A stretch of DNA of 64,000 bases from positions 1-64,000 of the forward strand of contig JAIBEY010000072.1 of the NCBI GenBank assembly GCA_019459525.1, given 5' to 3'. A model generated the notes under the pieces. That model made no database searches. It worked only from the letters and a program-made list of their open reading frames with translations, and was not told the origin of the DNA. The translations under genes were made by a program, and so were the position numbers. Numbering within the stretch: position 1 is the first letter of the stretch; every line of letters starts with the position of its first letter. This stretch comes from Prolixibacteraceae bacterium. GTDB lineage: Bacteria > Bacteroidota > Bacteroidia > Bacteroidales > Prolixibacteraceae. Below, piece by piece: positions 46,509 through 56,564 of this stretch.

Positions 46509-47738
46509 ATGGGGATTAAAAATCGTTTAATTGTCATGAACTTCCTTCAGTTTTTTATTTGGGGAGCATGGTTGATTTCTATTGGTGGTTATTTGGGAGG
46601 AACTTTAGGATTTAGCGGGGCACAAATCGGTGCTGTTTTTTCAACCCTCGGTATCGCTTCGTTATTTATGCCTGCCATCATGGGCATTATTGCCGATAAG
46701 TGGATTAATGCTGAAAAACTACTTGGCATATGTCATTTTACCGGTGCCGCTTTGCTTTTTTGGGCCTCAACGGTAACCAATCCTGATGTGTTTTTTTATG
46801 TGATGCTTTTAAATTCGATGTTTTATATGCCCACCATCGCATTGAACAGCACGGTTTCGTATGTCGTTCTGGAACAAAAAGGATATGATGTGGTTAAGGA
46901 TTTTCCGCCGATTCGGGTCTGGGGAACTGTAGGCTTTATTGCGGCCATGTGGGTCGTCGATTTATTCGGTTGGAAATCGAGCCATATGCAGTTAGTTTTT
47001 AGTGCTACATCATCACTTGCTTTGGGTATGTATGCGTTTACACTTCCTGAATGTAAGCCAACGGCATCGAAGCAGAAGAAAACACTTGCAGCAAGGTTTG
47101 GGCTCGACGCTTTAGTGTTATTTAAACAGAGTAAAATGGCCGTGTTTTTTCTCTTCGCCATGTTTTTGGGGGCAGCATTGCAAATTACGAATGCCTTCGG
47201 GAACCTGTTTCTCGACAGTTTTACACTTACCCATCCTGATACATTTGGTGTGAAACACCCCATCGTTTTGCTCTCGATTTCGCAAATGTCTGAAACACTA
47301 TTTATTTTAACGATCCCATTCTTCCTGAAAAGATTTGGCATTAAAAAGGTAATGATTATCAGTATATTTGCCTGGGTTTTACGCTTTGGCTTGTTTAGTA
47401 TCGGAGATCCGGGGAGCGGCTTGTACCTGCTTGTGCTTTCCATGATCGTTTATGGAATGGCATTCGATTTCTTCAACATTTCCGGTTCATTGTTTGTCGA
47501 AAAAGAAGTTCCTTCGTCGTACCGTGCAAGTGCTCAGGGAATTTTCATGCTGGTTACCAATGGGGTAGGGGCAACGCTTGGCGGTTATGGCAGCGGACTG
47601 GTTGTTGACATGTTTACCAAAGAGGGAGTGCGCGATTGGCCTACCATTTGGTTAGTCTTTGCCGGATACGCGCTGGTTCTTGGATTAATTTTCCCATTTG
47701 CATTTAAATACAAACACACCGAAAAAGCCGCAATCTAA
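46509..47738 (+). CDS. Nucleoside permease, MFS (NupG/XapB-like)
   Basis: A 409-residue inner-membrane protein with 12 predicted helices. The NupG-type N-terminus LIVMNFLQFFIWGAWLISIGGYL and LNSTVSYVVLEQKGYDVVKDFPPIRVWGTVGFI match nucleoside:H+ symporters, as does GMAFDFFNISGSLFVEKEVPSSYRASAQGIFML in the C-terminal half. It imports purine and pyrimidine nucleosides. It sits upstream of thyA-folA, a fitting neighbour for nucleotide salvage, but a strong terminator separates them. Confidence 0.93.
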   Translation: MGIKNRLIVMNFLQFFIWGAWLISIGGYLGGTLGFSGAQIGAVFSTLGIASLFMPAIMGIIADKWINAEKLLGICHFTGAALLFWASTVTNPDVFFYVMLLNSMFYMPTIALNSTVSYVVLEQKGYDVVKDFPPIRVWGTVGFIAAMWVVDLFGWKSSHMQLVFSATSSLALGMYAFTLPECKPTASKQKKTLAARFGLDALVLFKQSKMAVFFLFAMFLGAALQITNAFGNLFLDSFTLTHPDTFGVKHPIVLLSISQMSETLFILTIPFFLKRFGIKKVMIISIFAWVLRFGLFSIGDPGSGLYLLVLSMIVYGMAFDFFNISGSLFVEKEVPSSYRASAQGIFMLVTNGVGATLGGYGSGLVVDMFTKEGVRDWPTIWLVFAGYALVLGLIFPFAFKYKHTEKAAI

Positions 47739-47781
47739 AAGATCTGAATCGCTGGATTTTATCGAATCTTAACCAAATATG

Positions 47782-47825
47782 AGCAGATCGTTTTCAAATA
47801 CTTAATGAAAACGATCTGCTTTCTT
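47782..47825 (+). terminator. Terminator after the nucleoside permease
   Basis: AGCAGATCGTTTTCA and TGAAAACGATCTGCT form a perfect 15-bp stem with a 9-nt loop, followed by TTCTTTT. Confidence 0.92.
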
Positions 47826-47892
47826 TTAAATCTCACTTGGCATTTCTGCTGAAAACTTTTTACCTTGCCGCCAGATAAAAAGGCATAAAAAA

Positions 47893-48687
47893 ATGAAGCA
47901 ATATCTTGATTTACTAGAGCATGTCCTTTCAACCGGGGTTAAAAAAAATGACCGGACAGGCACAGGAACGATTAGTGTTTTTGGTTACCAGTCGAGATTT
48001 AACCTGGCAGATGGATTTCCGGTACTAACTACCAAAAAATTACACCTAAAGTCGATCATTCACGAATTGCTTTGGTTTTTGACCGGCGATACCAATATTA
48101 AATACCTTAAAGAAAACGGAGTACGAATCTGGGATGAATGGGCCGATGAAAATGGTAATCTTGGCCCTGTTTACGGTTATCAATGGCGGTCGTGGCCAAC
48201 TCCCGACGGTGGACATATTGACCAAATTAGCCAGGTGGTGAATAGCCTGAAGAATAACCCCGATTCGCGTCGGCATTTAATCAGTGCCTGGAATGTGGGA
48301 CAAATTGATCAGATGCAACTTCCTCCATGCCATATTCTCGTTCAGTTTTATGTAGCCGATGGAAAATTATCGTGCCAGTTGTATCAGCGAAGCGCCGATA
48401 TTTTTTTAGGAGTGCCCTTCAATATTGCCTCCTACGCTTTATTAACTTTAATGATGGCTCAGGTATGCGATCTTCAGCCAGGTGAATTTGTCCATACCTT
48501 GGGTGATGCTCACATTTATTCCAATCACATGGAGCAAGTGCAAGTGCAATTGTCTCGAGAACCTTACCCGCTCCCTTTCATGAAGATTAATCCGGATGTG
48601 AAAAGTATATTTGATTTCAAATATGAAGATTTTGAACTGGTTGGTTACCAGTCGCATCCGCATATTGCGGGGAAAGTTGCTGTTTGA
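47893..48687 (+). CDS. thyA: Thymidylate synthase
   Basis: A 264-residue enzyme making dTMP from dUMP with methylene-tetrahydrofolate. The catalytic Cys 146 is in [12 protein letters not shown]. The Arg of NDRTGTGT near the N-terminus, [11 protein letters not shown], the substrate-binding [19 protein letters not shown] and the GDAHIYSNH block are all present. The length equals that of the E. coli enzyme. It is followed after 33 bp by folA, which regenerates the tetrahydrofolate it consumes. Confidence 0.98.
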   Translation: MKQYLDLLEHVLSTGVKKNDRTGTGTISVFGYQSRFNLADGFPVLTTKKLHLKSIIHELLWFLTGDTNIKYLKENGVRIWDEWADENGNLGPVYGYQWRSWPTPDGGHIDQISQVVNSLKNNPDSRRHLISAWNVGQIDQMQLPPCHILVQFYVADGKLSCQLYQRSADIFLGVPFNIASYALLTLMMAQVCDLQPGEFVHTLGDAHIYSNHMEQVQVQLSREPYPLPFMKINPDVKSIFDFKYEDFELVGYQSHPHIAGKVAV

Positions 48688-48720
48688 TTTGTTTGATCTT
48701 AAATTTAGTTTGCTCTGAAT

Positions 48721-49215
48721 ATGATACATAAAAATATTTCAATCATTGTTGCGATTGCACAAAATTTTGCCATCGGAAAAAATAACGACCTGCTGTTTCA
48801 TCTCCCCAACGATTTAAAACGGTTTAAGGAAATCACAACGGGCCATCCGGTTATCATGGGGCGCAATACGCTGTTATCGTTACCCAAGGGAGCTCTGCCT
48901 AACCGAAGGAATATTGTGATTACCGACAATCCGGACGAAAAATTTGATCGTTGTGAAATGGTTCTTTCGATTGAAGAGGCGGTTGAGGCTGTGAAAAATG
49001 AAACAGAGGCATTTATTATTGGTGGAGGAATGATTTACCGTCAGTTTTACCCGGTTGCCGGGAAACTTTACCTGACTTTAGTTCATCAGGACTTTGATGC
49101 GGATGTTTATTTCCCGGAGATCAACTATTCGGAATGGAAAGAATTCTTCAGGGAAGATCTTTTTGATGAAAAGAACAACTTCAATTATTCTTACCTCAAT
49201 CTCGAGAGGAAATAA
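48721..49215 (+). CDS. folA: Dihydrofolate reductase
   Basis: A 164-residue enzyme. Visible are ISIIVAIAQNFAIGKNNDLLFHLPNDLKRFKEIT, with the catalytic Asp of LPNDLKRF at about 31. HPVIMGRNTLLSLPKGALPNRRNIVIT forms the NADPH-binding part, AFIIGGGMIYRQF the Gly-rich loop. It recycles dihydrofolate produced by ThyA and is almost surely co-transcribed with thyA. Confidence 0.98.
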   Translation: MIHKNISIIVAIAQNFAIGKNNDLLFHLPNDLKRFKEITTGHPVIMGRNTLLSLPKGALPNRRNIVITDNPDEKFDRCEMVLSIEEAVEAVKNETEAFIIGGGMIYRQFYPVAGKLYLTLVHQDFDADVYFPEINYSEWKEFFREDLFDEKNNFNYSYLNLERK

Positions 49216-49281
49216 AAACTCCCACCTTTTGACAAAAGCAGGAGCAATGCTATCCGATTAAGTTGTACCCGAATTTTTCGG

Positions 49282-49944
49282 TTACAGTAATTTGCCAATA
49301 TTGTCGAAACGTTGCTGGTAGTCCGAAATGGAGCATTTAATAACTTCCAGGGCTTCTTCAACGCCGTATATGTGGGTTATTTCGGTGTTACTCACTTTCC
49401 CGGGCATATCTTTGTAGGTAAGGAAATAGTGTTTCAATCGTTCAACAACAATATCCGGAAGATCCGATAAATCTTTGTATTCGCTGTAAACGACGTCGTT
49501 TGTTAAAACGGCAATAATTTTGTCATCAGCTTCATTCCCGTCAATCATTCGGAATCCGCCGATCGGCCGGGCATCAACCAGAATATCGCCGTGTGCTATT
49601 GTTTTTTCGGTCAGCACACAAATGTCAATTGGGTCGCCATCGCCCTTTATTCCGGCTTTCCCTGTTTTTTCCATGCAGAATTTGCCCACGGTGTCGCCGC
49701 AAAAAGTCTGGGGAATAAATCCATACAGTGCTGGTACTACATTGGAGTATTTTTGAGGGCGGTCAAGTTTCAGAAAACCACTTTCTTTATCAATCTCATA
49801 TTTTACGGTATCAGTTGGCACAACCTCTATAAATGCGACTACGTTTTCTGGAGCATCTTTCCCGATAAAAACTCCATGCCAGGGATGTGATTTATACCGA
49901 AGGCCCATCAACCGGCCAATAGGATCAGATAATCTGTCTGCCAT
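49282..49944 (-). CDS. ppa: Soluble inorganic pyrophosphatase, family I
   Basis: A 220-residue cytosolic enzyme. FIEVVPTDTVKYEIDKESGFLKLDR and YGFIPQTFCGD lead to the family I metal site GDGDPIDICVLTE (three Asp, about 115-125). DDKIIAVLTNDV and KHYFLTYKDMPG carry the remaining active-site residues. It hydrolyses PPi in the cytosol while HppA captures PPi energy at the membrane. It converges on folA. Confidence 0.96.
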   Translation of the reverse strand: MADRLSDPIGRLMGLRYKSHPWHGVFIGKDAPENVVAFIEVVPTDTVKYEIDKESGFLKLDRPQKYSNVVPALYGFIPQTFCGDTVGKFCMEKTGKAGIKGDGDPIDICVLTEKTIAHGDILVDARPIGGFRMIDGNEADDKIIAVLTNDVVYSEYKDLSDLPDIVVERLKHYFLTYKDMPGKVSNTEITHIYGVEEALEVIKCSISDYQQRFDNIGKLL

Positions 49945-50275
49945 AATTATTTTTTTAGTTTTTGTAATTAAACCCCTTTTAAGGTAAAAAGTTTATCTAT
50001 TCAGGCATTCCGCAGCAAAGTAACGGTAAATAACCGGAAAAATATTTTTGGAACTTAAGAATTTTTACAACTGAACCAATTGGCCGTAAGCCCGAAATCA
50101 GACGGAATTGTGATAAAAATCAGGCAAAATTCAGCTTAATGTATGCCTGTAACAAACTGATTGATTGATTTTTTACTAAATTGTTAAACGAGTGTGAATT
50201 TAAGTCATCAATTCAAAATACCTTTTATCTTTGCATGCGGAATAAAAAAAAACAATAATCCATAAAAACACAATT
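49945..50275. promoter_or_regulatory. Divergent promoter region, ppa / mdh
   Basis: About 330 bp without a gene. A minus-strand TACTTTG (50022-50016) is a candidate -7 for ppa, and a plus-strand TATCTTTG (50226-50233) is a good -7 element for mdh, 43 bp before its start. Neither has a clear -33 TTTG. Nothing else is recognised. Confidence 0.5.
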
Positions 50276-51211
50276 ATGAAAGTAACAGTTGTTGGAGCCG
50301 GAAATGTTGGAGCTACCTGTGCGCAGATTGTAGCCGAAAAAAACATTGTAAGCGAAGTAGTTTTACTTGATATTAAAGAAGGATTGTCAGAAGGAAAATC
50401 ATTGGACTTGTGGCAGACTGCTCCCATTAATTATTATGACACCCGTTTGGTTGGATCAACCAACGACTATTCGAAATCAGCTGATTCTGATGTAGTTGTT
50501 ATCACTTCGGGAGTTCCACGTAAACCAGGAATGAGCCGCGACGATTTGATTTCAATCAATGCCGGTATCGTGAAAAATGTTACCGAAAATGTAATTAAAT
50601 ATTCGCCAAACGCGATCATTATCATTGTTTCGAACCCACTTGACGTAATGACTTACGTGGCTTATGCGGTTTCGAAAACCAGCAAAAACAAAGTATTGGG
50701 TATGGCTGGTATTTTGGATACTGCCCGTTACCGCGCTTTCCTTGCTGAAGCTTTGGACGTATCACCACGCGATATTCAGGCATTGCTGATGGGTGGACAT
50801 GGCGATACCATGGTTCCACTACCCCGTTATACTACCGTTTCAGGTATCCCCGTAACTGAAATGATCGACAAAGATACTTTGGACAAAATTATCGACCGTA
50901 CCAAAAAAGGCGGTGGCGAATTGGTTAACCTGATGGGAACTTCGGCCTGGTATGCGCCGGGTTCGGCTGCTGCTCAAATGGTTGAAGCTATCGTGATGGA
51001 TCAGAAACGCATTTTCCCATGTTGCGTGAAAATGGAAGGCGAATTTGGTTTGAACGATGTATTCGTTGGAGTACCAGTTAAATTGGGCAAAAACGGTGTG
51101 GAGAAAATTGTTGAAGTTAAACTTACTGCTGACGAACAAGCTTTGTTGGTTGAATCGGCTGCTGCTGTTAAAGAAATCATGGACGTTGTTGACGGCATGA
51201 ATATTCTGTAA
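50276..51211 (+). CDS. mdh: Malate dehydrogenase
   Basis: A 311-residue NAD-dependent enzyme of the LDH-like type. The Rossmann motif is [13 protein letters not shown] (about 4-16), followed by the adenine-ribose Asp in VVLLDIKEG (32). The substrate Arg residues are in [13 protein letters not shown] (about 80-90), with [10 protein letters not shown] next. The catalytic His is in [10 protein letters not shown] (about 175). It interconverts malate and oxaloacetate in the TCA/fermentative branch to succinate and propionate typical of the phylum. Monocistronic with its own terminator. Confidence 0.97.
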   Translation: MKVTVVGAGNVGATCAQIVAEKNIVSEVVLLDIKEGLSEGKSLDLWQTAPINYYDTRLVGSTNDYSKSADSDVVVITSGVPRKPGMSRDDLISINAGIVKNVTENVIKYSPNAIIIIVSNPLDVMTYVAYAVSKTSKNKVLGMAGILDTARYRAFLAEALDVSPRDIQALLMGGHGDTMVPLPRYTTVSGIPVTEMIDKDTLDKIIDRTKKGGGELVNLMGTSAWYAPGSAAAQMVEAIVMDQKRIFPCCVKMEGEFGLNDVFVGVPVKLGKNGVEKIVEVKLTADEQALLVESAAAVKEIMDVVDGMNIL

Positions 51212-51249
51212 GTTTTATAGCGCAAACAAACAATATCATCTATATTTGA

Positions 51250-51280
51250 AGCTCCGGCAATTTAGCCGGAGCTTTTTTTA
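51250..51280 (+). terminator. Terminator after mdh
   Basis: AGCTCCGGC and GCCGGAGCT form a 9-bp GC-rich stem with loop AATTTA, followed by TTTTTTTA. A TATATTTG lies directly before the stem (51241-51248) and could be the -7 element of the following gene. Confidence 0.92.
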
Positions 51281-51297
51281 TAATTACAAACCGGCTG

Positions 51298-51726
51298 ATG
51301 ATTGAAATACCCCTGCAAATTATAGAACTGGAACGCGATAATTATCATATTCTGGTTGAAGGTCGATTTAACGAAGAAACTCCTGTTTATTGGATCATTG
51401 ATACTGGCGCATCAAAAACGGTATTGGATGTAAACTTGCACCCGTATTATGAAATTGTTGATTCGGATAATGAAGACGATTACCAAAGTGCCGGGATTAA
51501 CCAGGGAATGATGGAAACATCGGTTGGTAAAATGTACTATTTGCGATTTGGCGAATTGTCGATAACCGACCAGAAAGTAGCTTTAATCGATCTCAACCAT
51601 GTGAACGATATTTATGGAAAATACACAGAATACCGAATTGCCGGGCTATTGGGTGGCGATATTTTGATGCAATACCAATGTGTAATTGATTATTCGAAAA
51701 AAACGATAGTGTTCCGGAATTTTTAG
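51298..51726 (+). CDS. Retropepsin-like aspartyl protease family protein
   Basis: A 142-residue protein with the single-lobe aspartyl protease motif IIDTGASKTVLD (catalytic Asp at about 38) and a C-terminal GLLGGDILMQYQCVIDYSKKTIVF, the hydrophobic-hydrophobic-Gly block of retropepsin-like enzymes. It has no signal peptide. Such proteins work as dimers; substrates in Bacteroidota are unknown. It stands alone after mdh. Confidence 0.82.
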   Translation: MIEIPLQIIELERDNYHILVEGRFNEETPVYWIIDTGASKTVLDVNLHPYYEIVDSDNEDDYQSAGINQGMMETSVGKMYYLRFGELSITDQKVALIDLNHVNDIYGKYTEYRIAGLLGGDILMQYQCVIDYSKKTIVFRNF

Positions 51727-51792
51727 TCTGCCCGAAAGCAGGAAAATGAGCCATTTATATTCGGAAAAAATAAATATATTTGGCGGCTGAAA

Positions 51793-52209
51793 ATGAAACG
51801 TATGTGTTGGAAAAAATACCTGTCGAAAAGCCTATTGATGCGACTGAGCCTGCTACTGGTCTTGGTTGGTGCTGCGGCTATTTTTGATATGGTACATGCT
51901 GCCGACCAAAGGTTATCCGATAAAATTCACCAGATTCCTTCGCCTGACGAAACAGAAGCCAATAAAACCTTTTTTCTGACTCAGGTACCTACCTTTAATT
52001 TAAAGACCTTAGGCACAGAGTTTTCTGTTCGTTTTCGGTTTGCTTGTTCTCAGGATAAATTTTTACTGAAATATTATAATTTACGGACATTCCAACTGAT
52101 GAAAGCCGAAGCGGTGCATTCCTTTTTTCATTCCGTTTGTTCGTTTCATTCCCTCCCTTTTAACCGGGTACTGTATGCCAGTCCCGACGACACGCCTCCT
52201 CTTGCTTAG
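51793..52209 (+). CDS. Hypothetical exported protein
   Basis: A 138-residue protein with a basic N-terminus and a hydrophobic stretch (LMRLSLLLVLVGAAAIFDMVHAA), giving a probable signal peptide cleaved after VHA at about 35. The mature part has no recognised family; it contains FLTQVPTFNLKTLGTEFSVRF and a Cys/His/Phe-rich end (HSFFHSVCSFHSLPF). It is a single gene between the protease and secDF. It is probably real because of its leader, but its role is unknown. Confidence 0.5.
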   Translation: MKRMCWKKYLSKSLLMRLSLLLVLVGAAAIFDMVHAADQRLSDKIHQIPSPDETEANKTFFLTQVPTFNLKTLGTEFSVRFRFACSQDKFLLKYYNLRTFQLMKAEAVHSFFHSVCSFHSLPFNRVLYASPDDTPPLA

Positions 52210-52354
52210 TTGATTTCTGATCAGCCACAATGATCGGGATACCGTACGAATACCGTTTTGCCGTATTCACCTTACGTGCGTGGAATAGAGTTGCGTATCG
52301 AAAGAAAATAACTCAAAATAAATAATCAGTACTAAACAATTTAAATTTTTACAA

Positions 52355-55330
52355 ATGCAAAACAAAGGTGCAATCAGACTTTTTGCAATCCTCCTTGGTT
52401 TAATTTGTGTGTATCAGCTAAATTTTACTTACCAGTCGGGTAAAGTTGAGAAAGCAGCCAAAGAATTTGCGAAAGGCGACAAACAAAAAGAACTGATGTA
52501 TCTTGACTCCATGTCAAGCGAAGAAGTTTTTAATCTATTATGGCTTAAAAAGTACACCTACAAGGAAGTTAAAGAACTCGAACTTGGATTAGGGCTCGAC
52601 CTTAAAGGCGGTATGAACGTTACTCTTGAAGTTTCGGTAGTTGATCTGGTGAAGTCGCTGTCGAATTTCAGCAAAGATTCCACTTTCAGCGCGGCAATTA
52701 AACTCGCTGTTGAGAAACAGAAAAACAGCCAGGAAGACTTTGTTACGCTTTTCGGAAAAGCATTCGAAGAGGTATCACCAAGTGGAAAACTGGCTTCTAT
52801 TTTCAATACCCTTGAATTAAAAGATCAGATCAAATACAACTCAACCAATGCTGAAGTATTGGACGTTTTGCGTAAAGAAACTAAAGTTGCCATCGACAAC
52901 TCTTTCAATATTATTCGCACGAGGATCGACCGTTTCGGCGTTGCCCAGCCAAATATTCAGCCGTTACAAACTGCTGGCCGTATTTTGGTCGAACTTCCAG
53001 GTATCGACGATCCAAAACGTGTGCGTAAACTGTTGCAGGGAACTGCCAACCTCGAATTCTGGGAAACGTATGACAATAGCGAAGTGTATCAGTATCTGGC
53101 CCAGGCCAATCAGAAATTGGTTGAAATTCAATCTATTAAAACTCAGGTTGCTCCGGCAGTAACCGATACCACAGTAAAGGCTGCCGCTACTATTGACACG
53201 GCCAACAGCTTGCTTAACGAGTTGGATAATAAAGCTAAAACAGACTCGGCTTCGGTTGGAAAGAATGATGACATGGCCAAACAATTTCCATTGTTCTCCA
53301 TTTTATCGCCGAGCGCAACCGCCCAGGGTCAATTGTATCCGGGAGCTGCTGTTGGAACTGCTCATTCGAAAGATACCGCTACTGTAAATGCGTATCTGAA
53401 AATGGATCAGATTAAAGCTTTGATGCCACGTAACCTTACATTTAAGTGGACAGCAAAAGCTATTGATGAGGATGAAAAATTCTTCCGGCTGATTGCCATC
53501 AAAGTAACCAGTCGTGATGGCCGCGCCCCTTTGGAAGGTGATGTAATTACCGATGCCCGTCAGGATTACGCGGATATGGGTAGTTCTCCAGAAGTATCGA
53601 TGACAATGAACAGCGAAGGTGCTAAAATTTGGGCACGTCTGACAAAAGAGAATGTTGGAAAATCGATTGCTATCGTTCTCGACGGTTATGTACGGTCGTA
53701 TCCGAATGTAAACGGCGAAATTACCGGAGGTCGTTCCTCAATTACCGGTTTGGAAAGTATTGAAGAAGCCAATGACTTGGCAAACATCCTGAAGTCGGGC
53801 AAAATGCCGGCTCCTGCCATCATTATTGCTGAAGATGTGGTTGGTCCGTCGTTAGGTCGCGAAGCTATTAACAGCGGTATGTGGTCGTTTTTAATTGCCT
53901 TCCTGCTGGTATTGGGTTACATGTTATTCTTCTACAGTAAAAAAGCCGGACTGGCCGCAAATATTGCGTTGGTTGTCAACGTCTTTTTCCTGATTGGAGT
54001 ACTCGCTTCATTGGGAGCAGTTCTTACTTTGCCGGGTATCGCAGGTATCGTGTTAACTTTGGGTATGGCGGTTGATGCCAACGTATTGATCTACGAACGT
54101 ATTCAGGAAGAGTTAAACGGTGGAAAAACATTGCGTATGGCTGTTCATGATGGTTATCATGCAGCTTATTCGGCTATTATCGACGGACAGGTAACTACCC
54201 TGTTAACCGGGGTTGTATTGTATCTGTTTGGTTCAGGTCCGATCAAAGGTTTTGCTACTACCCTTATCATTGGTATCCTGACTTCCATGTTTACAGCTAT
54301 TTTCATTTCACGTTTGATTTTTGAACGTCAGATGAGCAAAAATAAAGACATCACCTTTACAGCTAAAATTACAGCAAACTGGTTGCGCGACACCAAAATT
54401 CCATTCCTGGCTAAAAGGAAACTCTTTTACATAATCTCTGGTGTTTTGATTACGATTTCCCTGATTTCGTTTGTTACCCGAGGTTTCCATGCCGGTATCG
54501 ATTTTAAAGGGGGACGTACTTATGTGGTTCGTTTCGATAAAGATGTTCAGGTTGGTGATGTGCAAAATGCACTTACAGCCGCATTCAACAACAATGCTCC
54601 TGAAGTAAAATCATTTGGGAATGCCAATCAGGTTCGTATCACTACTACTTATAAAATAGCTGACTTAAGTGAAAATGCTGATGACGAAGTAGAAGAAATG
54701 ATGTACGAAGGGCTTAAAAAAGCTGGGTTTATTGGTGATGTTTCGTTAGAAACTTTCACTAAACTTAACCGGATGAGTTCGCAGAAAGTTGGTCCAACCA
54801 TTTCTGATGACATTAAGAAAGATGCTGCTATCGCGATTTTCTTCTCATTGGTGATTATTTTCCTTTACATTCTGATCCGTTTCCGCAACTGGCAGTATGG
54901 TTTGGGAGGTATTGTTGCATTGGCGCATGATACGATTATCACGCTTGGCGCATTTTCTTTACTCTACGGAATCCTGCCGTTTAATCTGGAAATAGATCAG
55001 GCTTTTATTGCAGCTATCCTGACCGTAATCGGTTATTCTATTAACGATACTGTAATTGTATATGACCGTGTTCGTGAATATCTTCACCTGTATCCAAAAC
55101 GGAAACTTGATGATAATATGGATCATGCCATGAATTCAACCCTGCGTCGTACTTTCAGTACTTCATTGAGTACGCTGGTTGTGTTGTTTGCGATTTTCAT
55201 GTTCGGCGGAACATCCATTCAGGGATTCACTTTCGCTCTTTTGATTGGTATTGGCGTTGGAACATATTCATCAGTGTTTGTGGCAACCCCATTTGTTTAT
55301 GATACAATGAAGAAATTCAAAAAAGCATAA
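52355..55330 (+). CDS. secDF: Fused protein translocase subunit SecDF
   Basis: A 991-residue inner-membrane protein in which SecD and SecF are joined, as is usual in Bacteroidota. The SecD part (about 1-640) has a first helix, the LGLDLKGGMNVTLEV motif, a long periplasmic domain with low-complexity insert (about 240-340), VDANVLIYERIQEEL and five further helices. The SecF part (about 690-991) has GIDFKGGRTYVV, YSINDTVIVYDRVRE and STLRRTFSTSLSTL. It uses the proton gradient to pull proteins through SecYEG. Monocistronic. Confidence 0.97.
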   Translation: MQNKGAIRLFAILLGLICVYQLNFTYQSGKVEKAAKEFAKGDKQKELMYLDSMSSEEVFNLLWLKKYTYKEVKELELGLGLDLKGGMNVTLEVSVVDLVKSLSNFSKDSTFSAAIKLAVEKQKNSQEDFVTLFGKAFEEVSPSGKLASIFNTLELKDQIKYNSTNAEVLDVLRKETKVAIDNSFNIIRTRIDRFGVAQPNIQPLQTAGRILVELPGIDDPKRVRKLLQGTANLEFWETYDNSEVYQYLAQANQKLVEIQSIKTQVAPAVTDTTVKAAATIDTANSLLNELDNKAKTDSASVGKNDDMAKQFPLFSILSPSATAQGQLYPGAAVGTAHSKDTATVNAYLKMDQIKALMPRNLTFKWTAKAIDEDEKFFRLIAIKVTSRDGRAPLEGDVITDARQDYADMGSSPEVSMTMNSEGAKIWARLTKENVGKSIAIVLDGYVRSYPNVNGEITGGRSSITGLESIEEANDLANILKSGKMPAPAIIIAEDVVGPSLGREAINSGMWSFLIAFLLVLGYMLFFYSKKAGLAANIALVVNVFFLIGVLASLGAVLTLPGIAGIVLTLGMAVDANVLIYERIQEELNGGKTLRMAVHDGYHAAYSAIIDGQVTTLLTGVVLYLFGSGPIKGFATTLIIGILTSMFTAIFISRLIFERQMSKNKDITFTAKITANWLRDTKIPFLAKRKLFYIISGVLITISLISFVTRGFHAGIDFKGGRTYVVRFDKDVQVGDVQNALTAAFNNNAPEVKSFGNANQVRITTTYKIADLSENADDEVEEMMYEGLKKAGFIGDVSLETFTKLNRMSSQKVGPTISDDIKKDAAIAIFFSLVIIFLYILIRFRNWQYGLGGIVALAHDTIITLGAFSLLYGILPFNLEIDQAFIAAILTVIGYSINDTVIVYDRVREYLHLYPKRKLDDNMDHAMNSTLRRTFSTSLSTLVVLFAIFMFGGTSIQGFTFALLIGIGVGTYSSVFVATPFVYDTMKKFKKA

Positions 55331-55366
55331 GCTGAGATCAAATAACTGATTCAGATCAATTTTAAG

Positions 55367-55413
55367 AGCAGGGATTTTTTCCGGAAATAACGGAGAAAGT
55401 CCCTGCTTCTTTT
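55367..55413 (+). terminator. Terminator after secDF
   Basis: AGCAGGGA and TCCCTGCT form the outer stem, with an inner TTTTTTCCG/CGGAGAAAG pairing, followed by TCTTTTTT. Confidence 0.82.
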
Positions 55414-55441
55414 TTCGTCAGCAAACTTATTGAGGCATCTG

Positions 55442-55473
55442 TTGCCGTTGTGGTTAACAAGTTTGTATATTTG
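55442..55473 (+). promoter_or_regulatory. Promoter of tatA
   Basis: TTGC (55442-55445), 20 bp, then TATATTTG (55466-55473), close to the Bacteroidota consensus. Transcription from here would begin near 55480, which rules out an in-frame start codon at 55450 and supports the tatA start at 55513. Confidence 0.7.
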
Positions 55474-55512
55474 CTAAAATTTTTTTCGGATCAACTAATT
55501 AATTTGATAATC

Positions 55513-55851
55513 ATGGGTGGAAGTGAGATAGTACTGATCATTTTTGTTTTCTTATTGCTTTTTGGTGCCAAAGCCATTCCGGATATTGCTAAAACGTTGG
55601 GTAAGGCCATGCGCGAATTTCAGAAAGCGACTAACGAAATTAAACGTGAAATTAATGAGAGCGGCGGAGGATTAGGCGACGATATCCGGGATATTAAATC
55701 TACCATTCAAGGTGCCAAAAGTGATATTCAGGAAGGCATCCGCACGCATACCAGCGATATTGAAAAAGATATTCAGGAAATTAAAAGCGATGTTAGCCAG
55801 GGCACTCAAAATATTACAACTACCATTACTAACGAAGCTAAAATGGATTAG
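55513..55851 (+). CDS. tatA: Twin-arginine translocase subunit TatA/TatE family
   Basis: A 112-residue protein starting MGGSEIVLIIFVFLLLFGAKAIPDIAKTLGKAMREFQKATNEI. It has one transmembrane helix, the FG hinge and the amphipathic helix of TatA-type subunits. The C-terminal 60 residues are a charged coiled-coil-like tail with repeated IK/DI heptads (DIRDIKSTIQGAKSDIQEG). It forms the pore or membrane-thinning component for folded protein export. tatC is not adjacent. Confidence 0.9.
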   Translation: MGGSEIVLIIFVFLLLFGAKAIPDIAKTLGKAMREFQKATNEIKREINESGGGLGDDIRDIKSTIQGAKSDIQEGIRTHTSDIEKDIQEIKSDVSQGTQNITTTITNEAKMD

Positions 55852-55909
55852 GACAACGTTCTCCGATCCGTTTACTCTTTTTCAAAGCCACTAATAAAAT
55901 TCGTTCCGG

Positions 55910-56563
55910 TTGATTAGAATCGAAAAAATAACAAAGTCGTTTGGTGAACTTCAGGTACTGAAGGGAATTGATCTTGAGGTGCCCGCGGGAAAACTTTATT
56001 CGATTGTGGGGCCAAGTGGCGCAGGCAAAACTACCTTACTCCAGATCATCGGCACACTGAGCTTGCCAGCCTCAGGAAGTATATTCATCAACGGACAAAA
56101 TATTTCGGTAATGAACGAAAAACAACTGGCCGATTTCAGGAATCGCCAGATTGGTTTTGTTTTTCAGTTCCATTATTTGTTGCCTGAGTTTTCGGCTCTC
56201 GAGAATGTTTGCATCCCCGCTTTTATTGCCAAAACGCCCAAAAAGGAAGCCGAGCAAAAAGCACGTGAGTATCTCGAATTTTTAGGCCTTTCGCATCGTC
56301 TCGACCATAAACCGGGAGAACTTTCCGGAGGCGAACGTCAACGGGTGGCTGTAGCGCGTGCATTAATTAATAATCCTTCGGTTATTTTGGCCGACGAACC
56401 TTCGGGAAACCTTGACACCAAAAACCGCGAGGACCTGCACGAACTGTTTTTTACCTTGCGCGACAAATTCAATCAAACACTGGTAATTGTTACCCACGAC
56501 GAGAGTTTTGCTGCACAAAGCGACTGTATTATCCGCATGAAAGATGGTTTGATTGAAGCCTGA
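55910..56563 (+). CDS. ABC transporter ATP-binding protein, LolD-like
   Basis: A 217-residue ATPase. Walker A is GPSGAGKT (about 34-41), the Q-loop in [18 protein letters not shown], the signature LSGGERQR, Walker [13 protein letters not shown] and the H-loop VTHDE. The FHYLLPEF and ALENV segments resemble LolD, which powers lipoprotein release to the outer membrane. The start codon is TTG at 55910; the protein then begins directly with the family's [11 protein letters not shown]. The matching permease is not adjacent. It is translationally close to the next gene (1 bp gap). Confidence 0.88.
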   Translation: MIRIEKITKSFGELQVLKGIDLEVPAGKLYSIVGPSGAGKTTLLQIIGTLSLPASGSIFINGQNISVMNEKQLADFRNRQIGFVFQFHYLLPEFSALENVCIPAFIAKTPKKEAEQKAREYLEFLGLSHRLDHKPGELSGGERQRVAVARALINNPSVILADEPSGNLDTKNREDLHELFFTLRDKFNQTLVIVTHDESFAAQSDCIIRMKDGLIEA

Positions 56564-56564
56564 T

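Noticed and set aside
46823-47443. 206-codon minus-strand frame opposite the nucleoside permease
   Set aside because: It lies fully inside a conserved MFS gene and has low-complexity composition without any domain.
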